From the NCBI GenBank assembly GCA_949126835.1, contig OX421492.1, positions 44,971,498 to 45,035,497 of the forward strand: a stretch of 64,000 nucleotides of DNA, given 5' to 3'. The notes below the pieces were generated by a model, which saw only the letters and a list, made by a program, of their open reading frames with translations, was not told where the DNA came from and ran no database searches. The position numbers and the translations under genes were made by a program. The DNA is from Anisus vortex (taxonomy: Eukaryota > Mollusca > Gastropoda > Planorbidae). Of this stretch, positions 45,395-59,100 are shown one piece after another. Each line of letters begins with the position of its first letter. Within the stretch, counting starts at the first letter, position 1.

Positions 45395-46310
45395 TCCAAT
45401 TTCCAGTCTATTCAATATATTCATGGAACATATTATGATGAAAACATTACGGGGTTTTACACCAAGCCTGACCATAAACAGACGACCCATTTCTAATCTC
45501 AGATTTGCTGACGATATATAGGCCTACCTTAGTGGAGAAAATGCTGACCAGGTAGGACTGACTAAGACCTCACTTAAATACTGTATGCTGATGCTAAATC
45601 TGTTGGTATGGAAATCGGCACAGAAAAAAACTAAAATACATACAGGATGATGCATAAAACTCAACGGACACATTTTGGAGGGGTTGAAATATTCAAACAC
45701 CTAGAGCAACCTTAACTAGAGATGAAAGGTCGATAAAGGAAATAAAAACTCGACTTAGCCTTGCCTCCTCCGTCATGGTCAAACTATGGAAAATATGGAA
45801 GAGCTATTTCAGCTTCCTAGTGAAGATAAAATTTTACTAATCACTGGCAATTTCAGTATTTTTATATGGTTGTGAAAGTTGGACCTGAATGCAGAGGCTG
45901 ATTGAAGAATTCAAGCATTTGAGAACAAATGCTATAGAAAGTTATTAGGAATATGCTATCAAGATAGAAAAACAAATGAGTATGTTTTGATTCAGGTCCA
46001 TAATCTAGCGGGGGAAACAGGATACACACCTTTCAACTGTAAAACGACGAAAGCTGAGATAGTTTGGTCATACTGTAAGGCATGACTCCTTGCCTAAAAC
46101 AATCCAACAGGGTACAGTGGAAGGAGCACGCAGACAATTTCGCCTGAAAAAGAAGTGGCTGGACAACCTGAAAGAGTGGACCAAACTACCTCTTGATACG
46201 CTTCTACAAACGGACGGCTTCTGACCGGGACGAATGTAGAAATCTGGTTACACCCACCGTCGTAGCACCGCCACGACGAAAGTCACGGGTCTGACGATGA
46301 TGATGACACA
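45395..46310 (+). pseudogene. Heavily decayed LINE RT end
   Basis: Plus-strand fragments read SNLRFADDI near 45500 (RT catalytic box), LYGCESWT near 45870-45890, ENKCYRKLLGICYQDRKTN near 45925-45975 and RLKKKWLDNLKEWTKLPLD near 46142-46200. Stops and shifts lie between all of them. This is the C-terminal half of an APE-type LINE, much older than those at 21.8-28.6 kb. Confidence 0.75.
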
Positions 46311-47839
46311 CATTTTTTGTATAGCCTAAGTATTTGTAAGGTTAATATTTACAACATTAACATAAACAAGCTACACGAGTAAGAAAAAACACTTTAAGGA
46401 GAATAAAAAAAACGCAAGAAAATCCCGCTGAACTGTAAATGTCATTTTGTTTGTAGTTTGTATCCCAGAGGTTGACATAAGTCAAAATATCTAGCAACTA
46501 AATCTTCTAGTTGGCAACATTAATGCAGAAAGACACTTCCAAAAAATACGAAATCTTCTCGCGAGATCGTGTTTTCTATTTTTGTGAACTCAAGTTGACG
46601 GCGCCTTGCGATATAAAATCCAAAACTTGCCATTTTTAAAAATGAACATTCATAGAATCCTGAACTATTTTTTCGTGACCTGGTTATTTGTATAGCTTCT
46701 TTTCGCGACACACGACCATTCTTTTTTTTATCGCGTAGGCCTATATATGCTAGCCTTTAATAAGAAGTACGGTTTGCCTATATCTACCTAGGTCTGGCGC
46801 TAGAATGCCCACATCACAATAATCGTATTTTCTAAAAAAAACTTTCGAATTAAAATAATAGATTTATGACTAGGCTATAGGCGTAACCAGAGAAATCCTT
46901 CAATTCCACCCCTTTTTCTCTTATTTGTTTTTGTTTTCAAAACCATTATCTTTTTATTCAGTAGTCCTTGATTTAGCCTTATCTTTCTATTTTTAGAAAT
47001 TATAGATCTACCGGTGTTGAAGACAGATTAAATAGCGTAAACATTTGTAAATTATGTTAGCATCTCCTTTATTATGTCTTTAAAAAAATATAATCAATTG
47101 TATAGATCTATGCAACCAATTTTAATAATTGTTTATGGCCATTTTATGATAATTGAAATTGTTATCTTTAGCTTGTTTCCAAGTGAAGAGCTTTTTTTTT
47201 TATCAAAATTGAGTTAACCTTTGATTTTGATAGTAAATAGTGTAGGCTATTCAGTATCTGAATGTTAATAAAAATCATTGATACAAAATATCAAAGATTA
47301 GTTTTTTAAGTAATTAGTTCAATATTTTGCACTTAAATGTGTGTGTTTTTCGGAGAAAAATCCAAATCTCTTAGCCATTTGAGATGTTTTTATTTCCGGC
47401 AATATAGTAAAGTGACGTAAGAGAAGGGATTTCGACTAGGAAAAATGAATATTGTCACGTGTTTTGAATCTATTGCCACATGTTTTGAATCTTTTCCCCG
47501 GTTCTTATCTTTAACAAAATGGTTTAATATAGATTTATTGCGTCGAGTTTTATTTATTTATTTCCTTTCTCAAAAGTCACTGCCGTATGAGGCTATTCCA
47601 AATCTCGTTCCTTTGAGAAAAAACCTCTTCACTTGGTCTTTAAATGTTTTTGAACATAAGTCATATTATAGTTTTGACTCCCGTCTACTGTACATTTTAA
47701 ACTTTGTGTTTACAAATTTGGTCAGAAAATGAACACATGTACTATCAAATTAATACAGGGCCTAATGAGTAGCAAACGTTGCCGCTATCGATAAACCCCA
47801 TTAGATAGGCTTAAACGTTTAGTTTTCAATAAGTGTAGG
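46311..47839. other. Gene-free AT-rich spacer
   Basis: Short frames at 46520-46711 (minus) and 47445-47732 (plus) carry no recognisable domain. Nothing else seen. Confidence 0.5.
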
Positions 47840-48184
47840 CAGTGGCTTTTTTAGGCATGTTCCTCATGTTCCATTGGAACACGTGCCCCCACATAAAAGG
47901 TGCCCCCACTCCCCACACATCCCAAAAAGAAATGTTTTAGTGACATCCCTATTCTTTCGTTGAAAATGTAAAATAGAATTCATTTATTCCCCTACAATTT
48001 AAAGCTCTCCAGTCCAACCAAGATAGGTGCAACATGAAATTTATGAGTTTACAAAATGTAACATGAATTAACTGCCCTTTTCTGAAATATGTAGAAGTCA
48101 GGGGCGAGACCAGGAGTGCCTGGAGTAACCCCCACATAATTTTGGGAACAGGGTCCCCACAATCCTAAATACGGCCCCGAGTGC
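47840..48184. mobile_element. Small inverted-repeat element, copy 1
   Basis: Starts CAGTGGCTTTTTTAGGCATG and ends near CCTAAATACGGCCCCGAG. It shares its ends and much of its interior (CATGTTCCATTGGAACA, GAACAGGG..CCACAATCC) with the copy at 48736-49044. No target duplication is clear. Confidence 0.7.
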
Positions 48185-48735
48185 ACCAGTTCATACGTTT
48201 TCTCCATTGCCTTGGACGAGCTGTAGGCTAATATTAAGGATATGCCTAATGCCTATTATACTGCTCGCAGCTGGCTATTTTTAAGGGGTCGCCCATAGAC
48301 AGTCGAAGAGTTTTTTCCTGGTCATGCCGGTGAAGGAAATAACAACTGGCCAAGATATCCAATAATGCCTTCCTGTCAGTATTGAAGTGTTTGAACCTGT
48401 CGCAGCTCGCTCTCGGGTAGGCCTATCTATCGACAGTGTAGGCTACCTGCCATGGTTAGTTCTGTTGTGGCGAAGTTAGTGTTGACAGCGCACTCTCGTC
48501 AACCTTCCATCCAGGATCTTCAAGAGCAGAACATGTGCGAAGCAGTAGAAGCTGATTACCGCGATCTGATTTATTACAGAGGTTCGCTGGCTCAGTCGTA
48601 GAAATTTACTGAAGCATGTCTTCGTCATCCACAGCGAGATAGTTCTCTTTATCAGTGAGAAGGTCCTTAAGCAATTTCATAAGTTCTCTGACAATATTAA
48701 AATGTGTCCCTATCAGCTAGGCTTCCTGACCAGTG
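48185..48735. other. Spacer, nothing recognised
   Basis: Slightly GC-richer than its neighbours, with short broken frames but no motif I can name. It could be old transposon sequence. Confidence 0.35.
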
Positions 48736-49044
48736 CAGTGGCGTATTTAGGCATGTTCCATTGGAACAGGGCCTCCCACACTTCCCATAAAGAAATAATT
48801 TTTTAGTGACATCCCCATTCTTCGTTAAAAATGTAAAAAAAAAATTCATTTAATCCCTACAAATTTAAGCGCTCCAGTCCAACCAAACTAATAGCAACAT
48901 AAAAAGTATTTATGATTTTACAGAATGTAGCATGAATTAACTGCACTTTTCTGAGGTAGCCTATGTGGAAGACAGGGGCGAGGCCACGAGGGGCGCCCAC
49001 ATACATTTGGGAACAGGGCCACCACAATCCTAAATACGGCACTG
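48736..49044. mobile_element. Small inverted-repeat element, copy 2
   Basis: 309 bp with ends CAGTGGCGTATTTAGG and CCTAAATACGGCACTG, inverted with one mismatch. It is homologous to 47840-48184. It is a MITE-like non-autonomous DNA element whose superfamily is not settled, since I find no clean target duplication. Confidence 0.8.
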
Positions 49045-49269
49045 TACCTGACTGTTCTCTTCTTTATTAACTACACAGCGGGTCTGCCTTTTTTAAATTG
49101 GACCACAATGTTTTAGTGATTCTTTTGCTTATTTAGGGATAGGCCTACTTCTAAGCTGGGCAAACAAATAATAGGCTACTAATTTTTTTATAGTTTTAGT
49201 AGGCCTATCATATTTTGTTTTATTTTTAATATTATTGAACTTTAATCGTTAACAGATGCACCCTATAGA

Positions 49270-51184
49270 CTCTAGACCATAGGTTCTCAACCTTTTTCGG
49301 CTCACCGCCCCCTTTTACAATTTTTTTCAGCACACCGCCCCCCCCCCCAAAAAAAAAAAAATTTCTTTTAGTGCCCACTCTCCCACCTTTCCGCCCATCT
49401 GGACTATAGTTTCCGCATTATTTTTAGGGGAACTAGACTTTTTGCGTGATTTATTATCTTTAAAAAAACTGAAAAGGAAACATATTGTAATAATTAATAG
49501 ATCAATAAATTGCCTTAACAAAAGGTTTAAATAAATCAATATTAATGTGAATCGTTTGCCTGGTGTGTTGCTAGCAATTTGTCTACTTTTGTTTCAATTT
49601 TGGTTGCAAAAGCCTTAGGTCTTATAATCAGTAATATTTGTTATATTACAAAACAGAACTTGTTCGGCATCACTATTGAATCAAATGTGGAAACATTTTT
49701 TTTTTGTTAAAGGGAGATAATTAGCCCGTTTTATTTGAGCTAATATTTCTGTTTTTTTTTCTTTTACAAACAATAAATGGCTTACAATTCATTACTTTGA
49801 AATTATCAAACTGTAAAAAGTATTTGAAAAATATATAAATATTATATGACTAAAGAATGTATATGTATATTTTCTAACATTACAATAACTACCCAGTTTG
49901 TATGATTACTAATTATTAATAGCACTAAACAATAATCATGTTTAAACATCATTATTTAAAATACATTAAGGACATCTCGGTTAAACTGAGATCAAAATAG
50001 CATTAATATTAGCAGTGGTTAGGGCGACAGTGATCGGTCAGCAGGGTTGACAGTCCAACCACAAGACCAGCCGGCCGCACATTATATTTGCCAAATACAG
50101 GCCCCTACGTCATCGAAAAGTCACTGCGATTCCTATTTCTTATTAATATAATAATATGTAAGCATACTGTTGGGTGATATCAGATATTTAGCAGCCCTTG
50201 CGTTTATATCACATCTCATCCTCCAAAAACTAATCGATTCAAATAGCTGAGGTGTTAAAATATATCAGGCACCTTTGTACCGCCCAAATGCCCCTCACCG
50301 CCCCCCAATCCCTTACGGGAATGTCAGCGCCCCCCTAAAGCTTCTCACCGCCCCCCGGGGGGGCGATATCGCCCCCGTTGAGAACCTATGGTGTAAAGCA
50401 TAGGTTCTCAACCTTTTTCGGCTCACCGCCCCCTTTTACATTTTTTTTCCGCTCACCGCCCCCCAACTTAATTTTAGCGGAAACATTTGTTAATTAAAGG
50501 GAGATAATTAACCCTTTTCATTTGAGGTAATATTTCAATTTGTTTTTCTTTTATAAAAAATTAAATGGCTTGCATTTATAACTTTGAAATTATATGATAG
50601 AACTGTAAAAATGATTTCAAAATTGTATAAATATTATATGACTAAAGAATTTATATGAATATTTTTAAGCATTTTAATTACTACCCAGTTTGTATTATTA
50701 CTACGTATCTATACCGCTCAGCTATTGTGGTTACATATTTACGAAGGATTCAAACGCATTAAAGGACATCTCGGTAAAACATCAAAAGAGTAATATAAGA
50801 GTAATATTAGCAGATGTTAAGGCGACAGTCCGGTGAACGAACCATAAGACGAGACGGCCGCATACCATATTTGCCAAATACTGCCCCCCCCCCCCCCCAA
50901 CTTCATCGCAAAGTCATTGCGATTCTTATTTATTGTGCAATATTATGTATGCCTACTGTTGGGAGATATCAGATATTTAGTAGCACTTGCGTTTACATCA
51001 TATTTCATCCAAAAACTAATCGATTCAAATAAGTGAGTTGTTGAAATTATAGCAGGTACGTATGTACCGCCCACTTGCCCTTCATCGCCCCCCAATCGCC
51101 CCCGGGAATGTTATCGCCCCCCAAAAGCTTCTAATCGCCCCCTGGGGGGCGATATCGCCCCCGTTGAGAACCTATGCTCTAGAC
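49270..51184. mobile_element. Tandem pair of hAT elements within one TSD
   Basis: Copy A is 49278-50390, copy B 50399-51176, in the same orientation. Each starts CATAGGTTCTCAACC and ends GTTGAGAACCTATG. The spacer is 8 bp, GTGTAAAG (50391-50398). CTCTAGAC occurs at 49270-49277, left of A, and at 51177-51184, right of B, but not between them. Both are non-autonomous. B is shorter and diverged from A. The family is the one at 24585-25662. Confidence 0.9.
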
Positions 51185-51649
51185 CCACAATCTGTGACAA
51201 AGACAATGACATATTTAAAAAAGAAATTGGTAATTGTTTGTCCAGATTTCCGTCTTCACTTCACAAAATTCATTGTTTTTCTCCTGCCAACAATAATTTA
51301 ATTTTACGATAACATTTTATTCTCAATGTGAGTTTAACTAAAAAGAATAGCTAACAAAATGACTAAACCCATCGCGACAACTCGCAAAAGCGTAGAGGGG
51401 GCGGAGTCTGCTATTGTTTGGTACCGTGGTTGACACTCACAAACGTCATGCTGCTTACGTTTTTATTTCAGCCAAAAATTAAGAGGGAGGGGGAAGAAAG
51501 AAGGTTGGATACAAAAAGACTCAAGAACCGTTATTTTTTCGATTCCAGACTTTTACCCTAAAAATTTTAGACTTTTTAAAGACAAAAAAAGGGTTACCAA
51601 AAAAAGAACATTTAAGACTTTTGAGGGTCTAGAAAACCAAAATCGGATT
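51185..51649. other. Spacer, nothing recognised
   Basis: AT-rich, with a poly-A patch near 51600. No coding motif or array seen. Confidence 0.4.
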
Positions 51650-52025
51650 TTTCAAACTTTTTCCAGGCTTCCAGACGAACCCTGGAAGGGCCAGCTGGTG
51701 CCCATGCAGCACTACTGTACCCATGGGTCTCACATGTGGGCATGTCCCACATACACGCACCGACGTCTACAAACATTCTTTTTTTTCCGTCAGCCATTAG
51801 GCTGTGGAACACCCTGGACCAGGCCTCCATCACTGCCCCTACAGTTCCAGCCTTCAAATCGTCACTAAAGTGCTGGTCCAAAAACCTAAAGTGACACTCT
51901 TTTATCTGTATAAAACTGTTGTTTGCTATGTTATGTTTGCTATGTTATTTTATGTGTATTTAAATTGTGGACTTTTTCCTCGGTTCTACGGGGTCTCCAC
52001 AGTATTACGAAGAAGAAGAAGAAGA
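51650..52025 (+). pseudogene. LINE 3' end (RT C-terminus and tail)
   Basis: The plus frame to the TGA at about 51893 reads PSAIRLWNTLDQASITAPTV and PAFKSSLKCWSKNLK, the LINE C-terminal block (compare RLWNSLP...FK in CR1/L2 proteins). A 3' tail with AAATTGTGGACTTTTTCCTC follows and ends in GAAGAAGAAGAAGAA. The same tail is at 2020-2215. Confidence 0.75.
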
Positions 52026-52029
52026 AAGC

Positions 52030-52685
52030 GGCGTAGTATGTAAACCGTCAGTAGCCTACTTTTCTTTGAAAACACCGGCGGGCTAACGCATGGGGGACAG
52101 CCCCCGCAGCATGCCCGAGATCCATTACACTGCCGAGAGGCCACGGGGTCTCGGTGGGGAGGAAGCAATGGATGCTGCAACCCAGTCTCACGACTCGCCC
52201 GGTGCCTGTGCCTATAGGGGTGGCTGGATCCCGGACAGAGTTTTAAACTCAATTCTAATACGTTACGCCCCAGTTCAAGAGCTTCGGTACGTCCGGGTTT
52301 TTGATACTTATAGTAAGGTGCCCATGCAGCAGAGAGCCAGCTGGTGCCCATGCAGCAGAGAGCCAGCCGTGAAGGGGTAAGCCGCAAGGCAGCGGTGGTT
52401 TGGAGTCAGAGTATCCTTCTCCTTGATAGGCTACCATCCAGGGTTAACGAGCCCCATCTGCCCGAAGCGACTGGTTTTGAGGCGCCAGTGGAACGCCTAT
52501 GCCCTTTCTCCTGTCAGTAGAAACGGTTTTGCCGGGCTTAGCTAAGCCACAAGGGAGGGCCAGGAGCTGGACTTGGTTGTCAGAGGCTATTTGAGACGCA
52601 TGCCAGTGGAAGCATTTTATAGGAAGTGGGAGCTTATCCCCACTACCACCCCCGGCGATAACAACCTACTTTAAGTAAAGTAGTG
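52030..52685 (-). mobile_element. LINE 5'-region fragment
   Basis: Shares GGGTGGCTGGATCCCGGACA with 1815-1905 (inverse there) and GAGCCCCATC plus GGCAGCGG..GGTTTG words with 23960-24040, the 5' region of the LINE at 21.8-24.1 kb. Most likely 5' untranslated sequence of related LINEs on the minus strand, facing the 3' end at 51650-52025. No coding domain seen. Confidence 0.5.
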
Positions 52686-52816
52686 GGTAGTAAAGGGTAT
52701 AGGTCTAATAGTGTTGTGGGGGGTGGGGGGTAGGTTGTAATGGCAAATTGTGTCACGGAAGTATGATATGGGGCAGATGGGCTAATAAGAGACGTGTAGC
52801 GATGGGTTTGTGGTCA

Positions 52817-53462
52817 TATGGAGCAAGTAGACCTAACATGCAAGCACTCTATTGGTGGCTAGTATGGAGCAAGTAGACCTAACATGCAAGCACTCTATTG
52901 GTGGCTAGTATGGAGCAAGTAGACCTAACATGCAAGCACTCTATTGGTGGCTAGTATGGAGCAAGTAGACCTAACATGCAAGCACTCTATTGGTGGGTAG
53001 TATGGAGCAAGTAGACCTAACATGCAAGCACTCTATTGGTGGCTAGTATGGAGCAAGTAGACCTAACATGCAAGCACTCTATTGGTGGCTAGTATGGAGC
53101 AAGTAGACCTAACATGCAAGCACTCTATTGGTGGCTAGTATGGAGCAAGTAGACCTAACATGCAAGCACTCTATTGGTGGCTAGTATGGAGCAAGTAGAC
53201 CTAACATGCAAGCACTCTATTGGTGGCTAGTATGGAGCAAGTAGACCTAACATGCAAGCACTCTATTGGTGGCTAGTATGGAGCAAGTAGACCTAACATG
53301 CAAGCACTCTATTGGTGGCTAGTATGGAGCAAGTAGACCTAACATGCAAGCACTCTATTGGTGGCTAGTATGGAATAAGTAGACCTAACATGCAAGCACT
53401 CTATTGGTGGCTAGTATGGAGCAAGTAGACCTAACATGCAAGCACTCTATTGGTGGCTAGTA
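52817..53462. repeat. 46-bp minisatellite, very homogeneous
   Basis: Fourteen units of 46 bp (TATGGAGCAAGTAGACCTAA and CATGCAAGCACTCTATTGG). I saw only two variant positions (GTGGGTAG near 52996 and GGAATAAG near 53371). Confidence 0.97.
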
Positions 53463-54587
53463 TGGAGCTAGGAGTAAGAAGGTGTCAACTCCTATTAGCT
53501 GGATTGTGAAAATTGTGATATTCTGACCATTATTAATTCTCACCCTCAAAGAGAAATGTGGGAGAGATGGTGAAAATTTTGTAACATTTTATATACATGT
53601 AATATATTTAAATAATAATTTAAAAAAAAACACAAAATAATGTACATAGAGTGTCTTTTATTAAACAAAATTAAATATGTGATGCAGTATAAAAGATCTG
53701 ATACTTATACACATGCCTTTAATTTTAAAAATGGATGTGTTATGTTGCAAGAATATGATTGCATCTTTAATATGCTCACACAAAAATAGAGAAAGTATGT
53801 ACATTAAAAGTATGTAGATTACCTTCTTTCATTAAAATAATATGCATTGAAGAAACAATACTTAAATTTTATTGCATTAATTTAGATCTAATCCAAGCGA
53901 TCATATATATGTTGTTAGCTTTTGAACTGATAGATTGGGAAGGAGGGTTTAGTCAAAGGCTTCTGGAGAACTGCAGTGGAGACCTTGTGAACAAATACTA
54001 AGTAGAAGTGTGTCCCATGTAGCCTATAATTTAAGTTTGAAAAATGTATTTTAACAAGATCATCAAATATAGTTGTTCATAATTTTGTTAATCTGCTATA
54101 TTTGCTTTGACATGACTTTTGTATTGAAATTATGCTTATGTAATTAATATAAAGCCTGATCAACATTTAAAAAGAATTAATAGTGAGAGTGTGTGAGAAC
54201 AAGGTTTATTTGAACTGTTTCTGCAGTAATATAAAATGAGCCTGGTTTATTATTTTGTGTTGAAAGGATGTACACTATTGAATTTGATTTGCTAAAAAAA
54301 TTTTCCTTTTGTAACTAATGCTATCAGTTCACAGAAGATGCACTGGCTTGTATATAGTCAGAAGTATTGAATCACAAAGAAGTGAGAGAGAAAAAAATCC
54401 TTTAAAAGATAAGTCAATAATTGACTATGCTTTGTCCCTTCATTTTGCATGGTAGCCCGAATATATCAAAGCAAATACTTTAAAGTAACATAAGGCTTTA
54501 TATTCTTTTGAAAAAGAAATCTTTATATCAATCTTTCTATTATTGTTTTTTTAAATTTGTGATATATTATAGTATTATATAATGAAG
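53463..54587. other. Gene-free AT-rich spacer
   Basis: No frame, array or element recognised. Confidence 0.5.
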
Positions 54588-54907
54588 CAGGGCTGTGGAG
54601 TCTGAGTAAATTTGGGGTACCTGGAGTTGGCAAACACTGCTCAGAGCTCCGACTAAATTTAGATTGGAATTTTTTTTTAAAGTTTAAATGTCCCAATTCA
54701 CCAAAAGTTATAATTAATGACTTAAACTGTTCAATAGAGTAGACTGTTGGCTTCACAGCCAGTAGTCCTGTGGTAATGACATGTATGTTACCTTTCTTTC
54801 CTTCAAGGAATGTACAAAATACATTTGCATATTAATACAGAGGAGTCGGAAGTACAAAAAACTGATAGTCAGAGTCAGAACATTTATCTACCGACTCCAC
54901 AGCCCTG
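54588..54907. mobile_element. hAT MITE, 320 bp
   Basis: Starts CAGGGCTGTGGAGTC and ends GACTCCACAGCCCTG. The flanks TAATGAAG (54580-54587) and GAAAGAAG (54908-54915) match at six of eight positions, so an aged 8-bp duplication is likely. A one-ended relative lies at 39714-39800. Confidence 0.88.
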
Positions 54908-56146
54908 GAAAGAAGTCACAGGTAGAAAATCACAATACAAATACACTTTTTTTTTGAAAATTATATAAATTATGGCTTTATATATTAATGATATATTTTA
55001 CTGTATATGTTGATTGGAAAAATCATACATGCATAGTCCAAAGATACAATCAGCAGTTTAGCTAGTCACAATACACACACAAATATACAAAAAAATCCCT
55101 CATTCTTTAGGAATGTTTCTTTATCCACAATCTCAATCTGTTAATGTAGATGATCTTCAATGGAAGATTTTATTGTTGCCATAGAAACGTATAAGATTCT
55201 GATTCAATCCTTTGGTTAAACTGTGTAATAGCTCTGTTCTTTGTTTCCAGATATTCTGATATGAATTTATCCAAATGTAATCACAAGTCAAGGAACATAG
55301 CAAGCATAAACGTTTTTTTTTATTTGACAATTTATTTTAAATATTCAACATTCCAACAATTACATTTCTACGATGAATATAAATGTTCATTATATACATA
55401 TCTATTTGTTTCTATTTATGTTTTACTGAGTTTACATTCTGCATGTGGCCCAGTCAGTGATGTCATCAGTAAAACATAAACACAGACATCTAGAGATATT
55501 TGGCCTTACAGCAGTAGTTCTCACAACTTTTGTTTGTGACCTGATCATTTTGATCTGAAACCCTGTTACTCCACTGCAACCAGGCCTTTGGGAAACTAGT
55601 CAAGAAAGAAAGAGATGCCTGGGCCATACAAGTTGCATTTCAAAAGTTATTGGAGAACTAACTGGCCAATAAATCTTCTGCTGAAAAGGGGCCTCAACTT
55701 AGTGACAAAGATTAGTTTGACCTTAAAACCACAGAGATCATCGTCAAACACAACTATTTCCCTTAAAATGTATTGCTGGTTGTCTTATCTTAGTAAACAG
55801 TCTATCAAAGAATCATAAGGAAACTGGCATTAAGAAGACTGCAGTCTAACAACACACACGTTTTAAAATACTTGATTTGAGGTATTACTTTCAAGAATCA
55901 GCTCATGTAGCCTCGTTCTTAAGGGTCAAGCATTTTTACTCTACACATGAAAAAAAAAAATATATATATATATATTATACTTTTTCATAAACATATTTAT
56001 TCTTCATAATTTAATAACAACATTTCAATAATAACTTTAATTCATATTATTATTTAATTTAATATTAACACAAAAAAAAAAAAGTTTCACTGTCATTTCT
56101 TTTCTTTTGAAATATGTCCTTTATAAGCTTTATTAAGTTCAAAGAA
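54908..56146. other. Spacer and 3' flank of the DNAAF9-type gene
   Basis: AT-rich. AATAAA on the minus strand occurs at 56129-56134 (very near the stop) and 55996-56001 (about 150 nt after it); the latter is the better candidate for the gene. At ~55515 a GCAGTAGTTCTCACAACTTT word resembles a hAT end, but no partner was found. Confidence 0.45.
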
Positions 56147-59100
56147 TTAATTTATGACAATGAAGTCAGATAAAAGGATATTAGGATGTGTATAGGAACG
56201 TTCCCCATCCATACTAACAAACTGAGATCCATTGTAATACCATCCTTCTGGCAAATCATCCAGGTGATGAGAAGCCTAGAAAACAAATTTTGTACAATGT
56301 AAATAATTTCATTTTTTGTTAATAGATCATTATAAAGTTATAGACTTATGATCACTATTAGTGTGAAGTTAAAAATAAGTGTTTAGCCTTTTCATCTGTT
56401 ATACATTTCAAAGACTACATAATTTGATTAAGTACATCTCTTGCATATTATTTGGTACTTACATGAATTTTATCTATTTCTTGTTTTGTTAAATCCTCTC
56501 TGGTCAACAGTTTCTTTTTCTCAGGTTTCTAAAAAAATAAATAATTTAAAATCATAAATAAAGAAACCAAATATTTTCCTGTTGAAGTTAAACTATTAAA
56601 ATCAAAATATTTTTCTATTTTAGGTAAACTAGACTAAAATGTTTCAAATTGAAACTAACAACCAACCTGTTTGACACAAGTGTTGAGGAATTCTTTGATT
56701 TCTTGCTCCTTCAGATTCACACCAGTGAATGTTAATTTGTATACAAAGTTGTCTCCACTTTGATGGTTTGTCTTGATGTCATTAAGAATAAGTTTATCAT
56801 TCAAGGTACTGAACTGTAGGTTGACCAGTTTCGGAGAACCTGTACACAAATACATATTTTTACACATCCTTATATTTGTACACATTTTAAAAAATAATGT
56901 TCATGAATATTCTAGCTTCTAGGTTGTTGTTTTTACATACTGAATGTATTTATTTAGAATTAATGTACGCCATCTTTGTTTCAGTACACAGTCAGTAATG
57001 TAGTACAGTACACTGTCAATGATGTAAGTTCAGTACACTGTCAATGATGTAACTGATGTAGTTCAGTACACGGTCACTGATGTAGTTCAGTACACTGTCA
57101 CTGATGTAGTTCAGTATACTGTCACTGATGTAGTTCAGTACACTGTCACTGATGTAGTTCAGTACACTGTCAATGATGTAGTTCAGTATACTGTCACTGA
57201 TGTAGTTCAGTATACTGTCACTGATGTAGTTCAGTACACGGTCACTGATGTAGTTCAGTACACTGTCACTGATGTAGTTCAGTACACTGTCACTGATGTA
57301 GTTCAGTACACTGTCACTGATGTAGTTCAGTACACTGTCACTGATGTAGCTCAGTATACTGTCACTGATGTAGTTCAGTACACGGTCACTGATGTAGTTC
57401 AGTATACTGTCACTGATGTAGTTCAGTACACTGTCACTGATGTAGTTCAGTACACTGTCACTGATGTAGTTCAGTATACTGTCACTGATGTAGTTCAGTA
57501 TACTGTCACTGATGTAGTTAAGTATACTGTCACTGATGTAGTTCAGTACACAGTCACTGATGTAGTTCAGTACACTGTCACTGATGTAGTTCAGTACACT
57601 GTCAATGATGTAGTTCAGTACACTGTCAATGATGTAAGTTCAGTACACTGTCAATGATGTAAGTTCAGTACACTGTCAATGATGTAAGTTCAGTACACTG
57701 TCAATGATGTAAGTTCAGAACACTGTCAATGATGTAATTTCAGTACACTGTACTGTCAATGATGTAAGTTCAGAACACTGTCAATGATGTATTTCAGTAC
57801 ACTGTCAAAGATGTCGTTTAGATCTTCAGTGGGACGATGTATTGAAGATATACTCACTAGTGAATGCAAGAAGTCCATTGACATAATAAATATTTCCAGA
57901 ATATGGATGACTTTTAAAACTTTTTTTCAGATCTGCAACATAGACATTTAAAATATTTTCACTGTACTAAGCAAAATAATTTTACAACATAAATATTTTT
58001 AATTAGGGAAATTACAGTATATTTATTCGTATATAATCAAATGTTTCTATTTTATAAAATCATTCCATTAAAATTAATTGAAACCAAAGGCAAACTTTGT
58101 AGCACATTTACTTTCTCAGAATTTTGTTCTGCTCTCCTTAATGTTTCCCTTATTCTTTCTATTCAGTCATACAAAATAAACAAACACAAATTCAACTCAA
58201 ACAAAATATTTCCTTGTCTCTGCCATTAAAAAATATATTTGCCTCTACATTCTTCCACTTCATTAACTAGCTGTTGAAGCCAGAAATATTGACAGAGAAA
58301 ATGTAGGAGAGTGAGATAGAGAGAGATATAAATATATTTAATTTAAAATTAATGACCTAGAAAAGTATTTGAAAGATAATTAGGCATAGTTCTATTTTTA
58401 CATAGTTACATTTACAACTTTTTTTGTCTATTTATAAAGATAGTTCTATTTTTACATAGTTACATTTACAACTTTTTTGTCTATTTATAAAGATAGTTCT
58501 ATTTTTACATAGTTACATTTACAACTTTTTTTGTCTATTTATAAAGGTAGTTCTATTTTTACATAGTTACATTTACAACTTATTTTGTCTATTTATAAAG
58601 ATAGTTCTATTTTTACATAGTTACATTTACAACTTATTTTGTCTATTTATAAAGATAGTTCTATTTTTACATAGTTACATTTACAACTTATTTTGTCTAT
58701 TTATAAAGATAGTTCTATTTTTACATAGTTACATTTACAACTTATTTTGTCTATTTATAAAGATAGTTCTATTTTTACATAGTTACATTTACAACTTATT
58801 TTGTCTATTTATAAAGATAGTTCTATTTTTACATAGTTACATTTACAACTTATTTTGTCTATTTATAAAGATAGTTCTATTTTTACATAGTTACATTTAC
58901 AACTTATTTTGTCTATTTATAAAGATAGTTCTTTTTTTACATAGTTACATTTACAACTTATTTTGTCTATTTATAAAGATAGTTCTATGCATCTCAGAAT
59001 AACTGAGAAAAAAAAAGACATAGAAGAAGATTCTTTTAAGATAATTTTTTTTTTTATATTCAGAAGAAACATTTAGAGGAGATGATGGTTAATAATTATT

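Noticed and set aside
46520..46711. 63-codon minus frame
   Set aside because: No motif, no splice partners, AT-rich unique spacer.
55500..55820. Possible hAT element starting GCAGTAGTTCTCACAACTTT with a 67-codon frame
   Set aside because: No matching inverted end or target duplication was found nearby and the frame has no motif.
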